Part shown: positions 28,301 through 35,990 of the stretch, one piece after another | How the letters are laid out: the number at the start of each line of letters is the position of its first letter | Position numbering within the stretch: position 1 is the first letter of the stretch | The notes under the pieces: model-generated | What the model saw: the letters and a program-made list of their open reading frames with translations, nothing else | The model's database searches: none | What the model was told of the DNA's origin: nothing | DNA from: Isohypsibius dastychi | Lineage: Eukaryota > Tardigrada > Eutardigrada > Parachela > Isohypsibiidae | Direction of reading: 5' to 3' | Length of the DNA stretch: 35,990 bases | Assembly: GCA_034696485.1 (NCBI GenBank) | Contig: JAQIWT010000104.1 | Location: 1 to 35,990, forward strand | Made by a program: the position numbers and the translations under genes

Positions 28301-29136
28301 TGTCTAATTCAAAGTGTATTATTGCGCAATAAATGTTTCCCGTCATTGACACTCCTTGGGCCCTGGGATTTCGTGCTCTTGAACAAAAAATACGTAAATA
28401 ATCGTGAAACTTACACGAAATAACTATCTGAAAGTGCTCTCGTTTTTTAGTAAAACTGAAATTATTTGTTCAGTAAATAACGAATATTTGAGAGCCAGTT
28501 AGCTGAACCACAGAGGAGAAAGACCAGGTGTCCAGCAAGTCCGTTGGTCAACTGCTTCAAAGTCGCCGGGGACATTACGGTAAAGGAGATTAGCTCAATA
28601 AATACAAAGGTCCATTTTCCGTAGAATCAGGAGATTTTTGCGCGGGAAAGCATTGTAATTAATTGGTGCTTGTGACCGTTGGGTTGCCTGCACGTGCTAA
28701 TCCACCAGCCATTACGTCAAGTCGGTCAGGATTTGATAAAAAGGATATCCCTGTGGGAGGAATATAACTTTTTCTCTCATTATGACACGCACTAGATATA
28801 ATTATCAAGCAAGCCAGATTTTCCTAATCAGATGGTATTTATCACTGGAAAATAACGCGTCATGCTGGATTGATTTTGTGATTCGGACCGATGGTCAAAA
28901 TTACCGGCTATTCGTTGCTCGGTAAACCCAGGTGCGTGGAAATTGTATGCGCAGATAAAATATTGAGGCCATAAATATGCATAGGTAGAGGGAGAAATTC
29001 AAAGCTGATGAGGAAGAAAGGCTAACGAGCAATGCCAGTTCTAATTGTTCCTCTTCCATTAAACAATTAAATGCGGCTTTTCCGAGGATTGAATTGTCGG
29101 CACAGAAACTGCACGAAAATACGATAAGGTCACGCA

Positions 29137-29181
29137 GTGTGTGGTGTAACAAACCACACACATTTGAATGCAATTCAAATG
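29137..29181. repeat. Two abutting perfect hairpins
   Basis: GTGTGTGGT (29137-29145) pairs with ACCACACAC (29153-29161) around a 7-nt loop, and CATTTGAAT (29161-29169) pairs with ATTCAAATG (29173-29181) around GCA. The two perfect 9-bp stems share one base. No flanking gene or RNA family could be assigned. Confidence 0.55.
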
Positions 29182-29359
29182 ATTTTTAAAAGAAAACCCT
29201 GAGCAATCTCCGGTAGGTGGACGACGTTTATTATCGTTATTTCTCATAAAGATTTTCTGTTATGAAGTGATCACCTGCCGTGCAATTAATTTCGAGATCT
29301 TTGTTCAGTCACGATGCACAACGGTTTTCCAATAAATATTCAAAAAGATATCAGGTGTA

Positions 29360-29803
29360 ATGAAATATGAATCTGTCCAAAATGAGCTGGCCGGGCAAAA
29401 TTCTGAACGCAAGCAAACATTCGGATATTTGTATTATCAGAAGACAAGTCTCAAATTTATAGGCTTTCCTGGCACGAATATTTCCAAGTTTCAAGGACTT
29501 CCTAATCACTCAGCTCAAGTCCGTGTTTTATCTGGAGAATTAGTGGCGATCGTCAATCGTGGCCAGAGTCACGTCGCCAGTCGAAAGATCCTTGTCATCT
29601 TTTCAAGTTATGTCTGCAGTTTGCATGTCATTAAGAGAGAGTCTAATCCGAAAAAGAAAGCCACGTTTCGGGAAAAATTGGTAACGAAAGTACTAGTTAA
29701 TATGCGGAAAAGTAAAGTATTAGACCAGAACCGACCGATGGTCCCCATCGATAGCCGTTATCTTGAAATGTTCTCGATGCGGCCAAATTGCCTTCACGGA
29801 TAA
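29360..29803 (+). CDS. 147-codon intronless ORF of unknown nature
   Basis: This is the longest uninterrupted frame in the 9 kb gene-poor stretch; it starts with ATG and ends with TAA. The product is basic (many Lys/Arg, e.g. RESNPKKKATFREKLV), with no signal peptide, membrane segment or motif I recognise. No clear promoter or poly(A) signal is visible. It may be a lineage-specific gene, a retrocopy fragment, or chance. Confidence 0.22.
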   Translation: MKYESVQNELAGQNSERKQTFGYLYYQKTSLKFIGFPGTNISKFQGLPNHSAQVRVLSGELVAIVNRGQSHVASRKILVIFSSYVCSLHVIKRESNPKKKATFREKLVTKVLVNMRKSKVLDQNRPMVPIDSRYLEMFSMRPNCLHG

Positions 29804-30898
29804 TTTGGTTTTTCCTGATGTAATTGTCCTAGTGGCGGATGACGAAATATGCCCCTAATTCGTCTCCCGAGCCACGGAGTAGGACGAGAAATGATTATTA
29901 ATAGTCAGACAGATTACAAAGAAAGCTTCTTTTCGTTCTCAGGGGGATCAACTTCTCGCGCATAAAAGATAAATCGGCACGCGTATTTAGACGGGGAAAA
30001 AGTGCGGTCAAGTCACGCCGACAATATTCAAATAAAAGAAAATTTGTCATGAAGACAGTTTGGCTTTTGAGATAAAAACAGTGCAAAAGTTCGTGAGCAA
30101 ACACCACGACGAAGCGTGACGTATTAAATATTTGAAGAGAAGAATAAATTTGTCTTGAGATTCCCACAGAACATCTTTTAAGCAGTTAGAAGTCTCAACT
30201 TGTTATTCTGTTCCAAATGACTAAAAACAAATACTGTCCAAAACCAGCAAGGATTATCATCCAAAACTGACCAATCATTTGCGCTTCGATGGGCTTAAAT
30301 TCGGCGTGTTCAGATCAGAAGGAATACGTGCCGATTCCAAAATAAGCCAGACTGAATTTAAATTCACCCTGACCACTATTTGTCTTCAACCTGATTTACA
30401 AACGGGGATATGTGGAGATGACGGCGAAAACGTGCACTAAGCACAGGTTATAAGCCCAGACATCAAATGTTTGCTTCATGCCATACGCCTTGACCAGCGG
30501 TCGAAATCCTCCAGACTGCTGCGGGCTCATTTTTCAGTTAATAATTACGGCAGAATTCGTCAAGCAGGTCTGATGGCGTTTCTGCAAATCATGCAGCTGG
30601 AACCCTCAAATCATGCCTATCATAATTTAGTTAGCGCTATAAATTTCGTGTCATCAAACTTGAAACACATGTTGTTATTCTGCTCACCCTCGTAGTCTAA
30701 AGCATAAAAACCGAAAGAAAAAAATCTGTTCGAACTCAAAAGAAAAAAGCCTTGACATGCTGAACTTTCAATCCATACCTGTATCACTTTCGACAGCTAC
30801 TACCATTTCGTTCTACAGAATCTTACGAATAAATAACACTCACAATTTTCCGTAATTTTTTCCACAAATTTATGAGCTCAAAAATGCAATAATTCCGA

Positions 30899-30904
30899 TT
30901 TATT
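30899..30904 (-). terminator. Poly(A) signal AATAAA overlapping the stop of the MATH-like gene
   Basis: On the minus strand the predicted stop TAA (30905-30903) runs straight into AATAAA (TTTTAATAAATC). That would give an extremely short 3' UTR, and it supports the predicted gene end. Confidence 0.4.
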
Positions 30905-32719
30905 AAAAAAACCTCACTGAAAAAAACCTCGCAGAATTGTTGTGATCGGCTTCAAATGTTTCATAGAAATAATATTTTTCAGCTCGAGTGAAAGAATTCT
31001 TTCTTACCGGAAAGTGCAGCAAGCCGAGTAACGTAATCCAATGTGAAATTCAGTCGTTTACCGGATTTTTGCGAAATTAATTTCGAAAAGTCCGTGAGGT
31101 CAAGCAGACCATTCACTCTGAAGATTAAATGAACAGAAATGGTTAGAAATACTTTCGAACGGGCTTGAACAAGAATATTAGACTACCAATATTCTTGGCT
31201 TGAAGCGTTACGGTAAAAGCCGTGAAAGAAGAGCTCTGGCCGTGGTCAATGTGTATTGACCAGTTAGACGAGATATTGGTCTCTATCAAAGTTTCATCTG
31301 AGACCGGCGAGTAACCGGAACCTTCAGTTCTGCTAAATTGAATATTCTTTCTCTCTCTCAGACCATATTACGACGGCATGCCATGTTTTCACTTCAGAGG
31401 GAAAAACATGGTGTCCGGCTGAGGACTTTCACTCTCATATTTAACGTATGAAAAATGAACTGGAAATTCATGTTTACGCCATAACAAACATTTAGCGAAG
31501 CCGTCAGCTCCCACTTACCAATATCCAGGATACGAAGACGACATTCCGTGATATCTCGAAACGGATTTTCTCGAAGATATGCCACGTAGAGCGCCATCTG
31601 TGAAACCTCTGGTGATCCTGTTGTTACAGTTTTCGACGCTTCGATCCAAAGAATCCAATTCGAACCTGGATAAAAAACAAAATATTTTCTGTATAAGTTC
31701 CAAGAATTTGCAAATACTCTAAAAACGACAACAGATAATATTCTACGGTGTGATGCATGTAATGCAGCTGGATGTCATACCGACGAGGTCCAGTTTGAAA
31801 ACCACGATGGTTTCTGAGCTTTGCAGTGACTACAAATATGTTCACAACACAACCAAAATTCAAAATATGGAATTTACTTACTTAAATAAGTCCTCATCTT
31901 TCTGGAATGTGAAAGTCAGAAGTCAAGTGTGTCTTTGAATGTCCGAAAACACAGTGAGCTCGCCGGTTCATCAAAATGCAAGGAGATGCTTTTTGAAGTG
32001 CACTTTTTTCAAACGACGTTTCAAAGAATCTCATCAGTCTCATCAAAAGAGATTTAGATTCAAACTGTTTGAAAACACTGAGAACCCATGGTGGAGTTAA
32101 AAAGGCGTGGGTTTACAGGTCATTAAACGGGAAGCCACAGCCGAAAAAACTGATTAAAATCTTCCTCGAATACGGTGTTTTGACCTTGACATTCAAGACA
32201 GACAGGCGAAAGTTAATTCCGTGTTTTACTTTGTATTACTGCGGTTTCTTTAGTTCCGAATTATATTTATTCACGTTTCTGAGAAAATAAGTGTTTTGGA
32301 TGGAAGGATATCAGTGGTCACCGAGGCAAGATTAATTTGCAGCTGTTTTATGCATCAAGATTTGGATGAATGGAATCAGATCGTAAACTCACGGAAGCTC
32401 TTCATTAAGAGAGGAACAAGTTGTTTTCTCAGCTGGGACGTTGCATTCTGGTCTGGTTTAGGGGAGATGACATGGACAGATGCAAATCCACGGAACTCAT
32501 TTCCTCAATTATATGAGCATGCGTGTCATGTGCCGTTATGGGAAGCTGCTGGAAGTCTGGGAAAAGGAGCTTGTGTGACCGCTGACCGTGGAGATCTTTA
32601 GAGCTATGATCTCTTTTATCTCGCAGAATATCATGCTCATTTGCACGTGGATGAACAGAGGGAGCACTTTGCAGTTCTTGTTGACTCGACAAGAGATTTT
32701 CAGCATCTTGCCACTGCAT
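30903..32719 (-). CDS. Hypothetical 275-residue protein with a MATH/TRAF-like middle
   Basis: Nine candidate exons join in phase: 32719-32587, 32503-32393, 32184-32129, 31829-31781, 31665-31519, 31459-31393, 31329-31187, 31115-31008, 30916-30903. The strongest splice sites are GTAAGT at 31518 and the acceptors TTATCCAG, ATTTCCAG and TTTTTCAG; the first three exons rest on weaker sites. Residues about 104-210 resemble a MATH domain: SNWILWIEASK, then VSQMALYVAYLRENPF, RDITECRLRILDI, and later MFFPLKTEGSGYSPVSDETL, in the same order and spacing as the W..R..P, YLSLYL, FRFSILN and GWGF..F...L stretches of TRAF/MATH proteins. No BTB, RING or coiled-coil region was seen. MATH domains bind short peptides of receptors or ubiquitination targets. 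The fold call is an inference; the last exon (VRFF) could be replaced by read-through to a nearby stop. Confidence 0.45.
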
Positions 32720-32960
32720 TTTAATGGTACTGGTTGATTTTCAGAGCAACTTGACCGATGGACGACAACGAAAGGTGCACTTAGCTAATTGCGACAGTTG
32801 ATAATTGTCCGAACAAAATAAAGATCTCATTTTTCTTGTTTCTGAAGTTGGAAAGCAACTTTCGCAAGCAGTATGTAACTAGAATTATACAATTTACAAA
32901 ACGGAAAATTTCTTAATATCCTTTAAGTACATTTTTCTTTGTAATAATTGCTGAGATTTA

Positions 32961-33943
32961 TTATGTGCGTTTCGAGATATTCATTAAGATTAATCTAATT
33001 TGGAACAGATTAAATGTCCATTTCGCTGCAGTTCAAATCGGCCTCCGCGTATTTTTCATGTTAGTCCCACAGCAATCCAATTGATCTGACAAAGTATATT
33101 GACCGCTGGATCATTTTCGCGGCGGGATGGCCCAACTTGTTTTGCTAACTAAACTGACCCCGACTTTCAAAGTGTGTGGACTTGTAATCGTGAAAATCAA
33201 AGTAATTTGTCCCGATGTAGTGGTCAGATAAATTCATTGCATGCTTGCGGCCATCATTGTTTTCCTACGCTTGCTCTCGACGATCCGGTCTGGGGATCAC
33301 TATGTCCAAGTACACCCGGAAGCAGAGTTGTCTAAATTGTAAAATATAACCTTTGGAATGTGTTAGCAAATCAGAATAATAGCCTGGAGGAAACTGGAGA
33401 AATGAAAATTGACCATCATTCGTTTGCCATTAGGGACCATCAGATTGTTGCCTACAAGAGTCGCATTAAACTTTTTAGAAAAATATTTCATTTTTGCATA
33501 TATTATTTAAGGAGTTGATTTCAGTGTTTAAAATGATAAAAAAATATGAATGCAAGAAGCTGGAATGGCCCAGATTACCGCAAAATCTGCGGAATATAAT
33601 CCGAACGCGTTTTGTGCGTTAGTTCTAATGCATTAAAATATCTGGTTTTGTTTGAGGTTTTGTGGCATTACTTTTCACGAGACCACACGCAAAGACCAGT
33701 TTTCTTAATACTTTCACTTATTAGGCTGCCTGATTAAATTTCTTCCGAACCTGTCTTCACCTTGCATGTGTTTTGATGTGGAAATAATTCATTACACATT
33801 TCATGTGATATATGCGATGAGAGAAATATGGGCGGTGAACGCAATGCATACCACAAAATCAGCTCTTCATGCAACTCTGATTTTCGGGCAATGTCCAGAA
33901 GGGAACATGAAAAGATGAAACACAATCCGCAATCGACACTCAT
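32961..33943 (-). CDS. Candidate four-exon gene for a 143-residue unknown protein
   Basis: Exons 33943-33761, 33393-33316, 33264-33159 and 33025-32961 connect in phase (0, 0, 1). The first donor AAG|GTGAAG and the acceptors TTTCTCCAG and ACTGCAG are good; the acceptor GCGTAG is acceptable. The predicted stop overlaps AATAAA (ACATAATAAATC), the same arrangement as in the next gene downstream. The protein starts MSVDCGLCFIFSCSLL, which could be a weak signal or anchor segment, and later has FPPGYYSDLLTHSKGYILQF. I recognise no family. The chain could be accidental, because short introns and flexible donors make false chains easy to build. Confidence 0.28.
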
Positions 33944-34174
33944 TCATGGTATCCTGTTCGGTTGTTGAACCATGATGACTTACGAATATTCTAAATGAAT
34001 TCGCCAATATTCCGTGACCGGCAAAGGACTTGCCGAAAATGGATCCTATTTCAGAGGAATGTCACAAATTGATTCCCTTCCTTATTTTTCGCTTGAGTTT
34101 CATAACAATTTTATGCCGGCATAAGATCGTTTTCTTTCTTTGTATTTCAGAAAGTTTTGGAATTTGGAAAAAGT

Positions 34175-34180
34175 TTTATT
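34175..34180 (-). terminator. Possible poly(A) signal AATAAA
   Basis: A minus-strand AATAAA lies about 130 nt after the candidate stop at 34312-34314. It is consistent with, but not proof of, a transcript ending here. Confidence 0.3.
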
Positions 34181-34311
34181 GTTAATGGTTCGTTGTGATT
34201 ATCCACGTGTGCCATTTATGTCAGTGCCTAATAATGTCCATTAGGGATTCTTTGGATTGTCCATCAACGCCTCGCAGTGGGTGTCCTTCGAAATCTTAAA
34301 CTGGTTTTCAA

Positions 34312-35025
34312 TCAGTAATGTCCCTTGGAAGCCAGTCTTTCTCTTCTCTTCCAGATGTCAGTTTGGAATTTCATTGTGTCTTGCTGATAAATAAAGAAGA
34401 GGTTAAATGAATATGACTGAAATATTTTAAGCTGGAGAGGATGAATGGCAGGCTGAAGGCCCAAATATAATTGGAAAGGTCAGTTGCCAGCAATAATGCG
34501 CAATGCGATTCGGTTCCACTTTATTTTCAAACCATCGAATACGGAAATTTATTTTCAAACCATCGAATACGGAAATACAGTGATTGGTCATTTTGACTTC
34601 GTAGTAGCCTGATCTATCAACTTCGTATGTTCCTCTGAAATTGTTGATGAGATCTAAATTCAGTGCATCTTAGTAAACATTTTAAGATAACTGAAACCAA
34701 CCTCGTTGTGTTCAGATGTAGTTGACCTTTACAACATTTTGCCGTGGTTATCTGACTAATACCTTGGAGAACGTTTTTCTTTCTAGCGTAGATGGCGTGA
34801 TCAAATTTAACCTTCGATTCGGGCCATTCGAGTTTTCGTGTTTGGAACATATATATGTTTATATGAACATATATATAAACATATATGTTTCAATTGATTT
34901 TGTGAATGAAAAGTCTGGGTTAACTTTCGCTAAATGCTTGAGACCCTGACCGATAAAACTGCTGTGGACTCTGCTTACGTAGACCTTGCTCGTCGCGAAA
35001 TAGCAGACGATATCCAGGACGCCAT
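34312..35025 (-). CDS. Weak exon chain for a very small unknown protein
   Basis: A possible first exon at 35025-34979 has a strong start context (CAACAGATGG) and donor TAC|GTAAGC, and encodes MASWISSAISRRARS, which resembles a mitochondrial targeting start. It joins in phase to an exon starting at 34634 after TTTCAG (GTYEVDRSGYYEVKM...), which ends at either 34582 or 34531, depending on how the 28-bp duplication is treated, and then to a terminal exon 34383-34312 after a strong TTTATTTATCAG. A poly(A) signal AATAAA lies at 34175-34180. An alternative first exon at 34850 (MFQTRKLEWPESKVKFDHA) can also join the second one through an AGAG acceptor. At 60-80 residues with no known domain, this is tentative. 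Confidence 0.2.
34521..34576. repeat. Perfect 28-bp tandem duplication
   Basis: The 28-nt unit starting TTATTTTCAAACC and ending ATACGGAAAT at 34521-34548 is repeated exactly at 34549-34576. Identity is complete, so the duplication is probably recent or an assembly artefact. Since 28 is not a multiple of three, it would shift any frame through it. Confidence 0.95.
34846..34890. repeat. Cluster of AT palindromes (AACATATATATGTT type)
   Basis: AACATATATATGTT (34846-34859) and AACATATATGTT (34878-34889) are perfect palindromes, with a related GAACATATATATAAAC between them. Together they form a 45-nt near-symmetrical AT-rich block capable of cruciform structure, just upstream (minus strand) of a possible start codon. 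Confidence 0.7.
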
Positions 35026-35990
35026 CTGTTGGACTTTGGTTAGGTGGAAAGGTCAGACTAGGTGGCGTATAAACAATCATTACCCAAACATCAGTATCGC
35101 ACCAAAAAATCAACAACAAAAAATCAAAAAACATCGACAAAAAAATAACAAACTGATTCTATTCTTTCAATACACTGCCTAATATTGAACTGTTAAAAGA
35201 TATTAGCACATGTCGGTTTGTTTCACGAACATAAATGGAATGTGGCGCTTGAAGCTTCAAACTTGGCGCTTCAGCAAAAATTTTATGAATCAGCTGGAAA
35301 CAAGATCACTTCACCGGCTCTCTGTTGATTTTTCCCTGCGTTAGATTTGCCAAATTACGTAAGCATTCCCGCTTCTCAGCTGTATATCCTCGCACGTCAT
35401 CGGCACCTTTGACCAGACTAATGATCCGGAATGGCCGGATAAAAATTCAGCAGGATTATCGAAATGTGTCATTGGAATTCATAAAGGGCATGTCTCGATT
35501 AGCAGTCTGTGTGTTTTGTACCGGAAACGTGCTCATATTTGATCTCTTCCTTCCTAATCATTTATTTTGAAATTGCGCAAATGAACTTTTTTTTCGTACC
35601 AATCCCACAGATAAAGTAACCAAAATATGTAGCTTGACATTGAAAACTAGGTATTGCGTTTCGGAGCCCCTCCGAGAGTTTCAGGGCAGGTCAACGCTTT
35701 GTTGTCTTGAAATTAAGAAAAAATCAGTCTCCGTGTAGCGACCACCCTTGGGACCCAAGGTATGTCTGATTTCGTCAAATAATCGATCACCACTCGTATA
35801 AATATTCCTGCAAAAGCGGCTTTGGCCGCGCTTGCGCGCATGCCAGGCACGCTGAGGCGACCTGGCATATTGTCCCCCCCCCCCCTTCTGAGAAAACGAG
35901 GAAACATTACCCAAAAAAAAATTAAAAAAAATTGAGAATTTCTTCGAGAGAAAAAATAAAAAACTGGAAAAATACGTCACTTCCGGTTGT
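35026..35990. other. Right edge of window, no supportable gene
   Basis: The frames here are short or of low complexity, such as the minus-strand frame rich in Phe and Gly caused by A- and C-runs at 35870-35960. The only structures noted are the stem-loop and C-tract listed separately. Confidence 0.5.
35840..35885. repeat. 8-bp stem-loop followed by a C12 tract
   Basis: ATGCCAGG (35840-35847) pairs perfectly with CCTGGCAT (35861-35868) across a 13-nt loop. Six nucleotides later there is a run of 12 C (35874-35885), then A-rich sequence. The block is GC-rich compared with its surroundings. No element boundary was identified. Confidence 0.6.

Larger units (their letters stand above)
21774..30902. 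other. 9.1 kb region without a supportable gene
   Basis: This stretch should contain the semaphorin promoter and first noncoding exon, and the downstream flank of the minus-strand gene at 30903-32719. Open frames are short; most have non-ATG starts or overlap frames on the other strand. Sub-features listed separately are a strand-biased island (22340-22870), two ATG frames (24509-24781 minus, 29360-29803 plus) and perfect hairpins at 25330-25358 and 29137-29181. I see nothing else in it. Confidence 0.5.

Noticed and set aside
30960-31008. Read-through end of the MATH-like protein instead of a last 14-nt exon
   Set aside because: It is possible, but the GTAAGA donor and TTTTTTTCAG acceptor are both good and lead to a stop overlapping AATAAA, so the spliced end was preferred.
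32296-32601. 101-codon plus-strand frame
   Set aside because: It is antisense to the first exons of the minus-strand MATH-like model and has no recognisable content. Since that model is itself only moderately supported, this should be revisited if transcripts disagree.
34934-35182. Plus-strand frame starting METLTDK-like after an ATG
   Set aside because: It overlaps the better-supported minus-strand start/donor pair at 35025-34979, and its C-terminal half is low-complexity Lys/Gln/Asn.

Overview
The window is animal nuclear DNA. Genes are split by spliceosomal introns with GT...AG borders, mostly 40-150 nt, and the recognisable products are metazoan: a polyhomeotic/SAMD-type SAM protein, the checkpoint kinase CHK2 and a transmembrane class-1-type semaphorin. 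Very short introns next to a few long ones, together with a Sema-1a-like architecture, point to a small-genome ecdysozoan invertebrate. A tardigrade such as Hypsibius would fit, but the sequence alone does not prove it. No bacterial operons, CRISPR arrays, rRNA genes, convincing tRNAs or intact transposons were seen. Layout: (1) 1-2413 is upstream and 5' UTR sequence. (2) 2425-4564 (+) is a three-exon gene for a 581-residue low-complexity regulatory protein ending in a SAM domain, with an AATAAA at 4891. (3) 5688-8014 (-) is a complete 12-exon CHK2 gene (FHA + kinase, 516 aa, or 503 with an alternative acceptor), convergent with gene 2. (4) 9267-21689 (-) is a 10-exon semaphorin gene: signal peptide, Sema, PSI, cysteine-rich stalk, one membrane helix, short tail. 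A 6.9 kb intron separates the signal-peptide exon from the Sema domain, and a further 5' UTR acceptor at 21773 implies an unseen noncoding first exon upstream. (5) 21774-30902 has no gene I can defend; it holds a purine/pyrimidine-biased island near 22.4-22.9 kb, three perfect hairpins and a few isolated ORFs. (6) 30903-35025 (-) holds one moderately supported and two weak exon chains. The best is a nine-exon, 275-residue protein whose middle resembles a MATH/TRAF beta-sandwich; upstream of it are weaker chains for a 143-residue protein and a very small protein. (7) The right edge has a stem-loop and a C12 tract. CHK2 acts in the nucleus in DNA-damage signalling, the SAM protein is probably a nuclear polymerising or adaptor factor, and the semaphorin is a cell-surface guidance molecule. 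They are neighbours, not a functional cluster. All spliced models were built by eye from splice consensus, reading phase and family resemblance; no transcript data were available.
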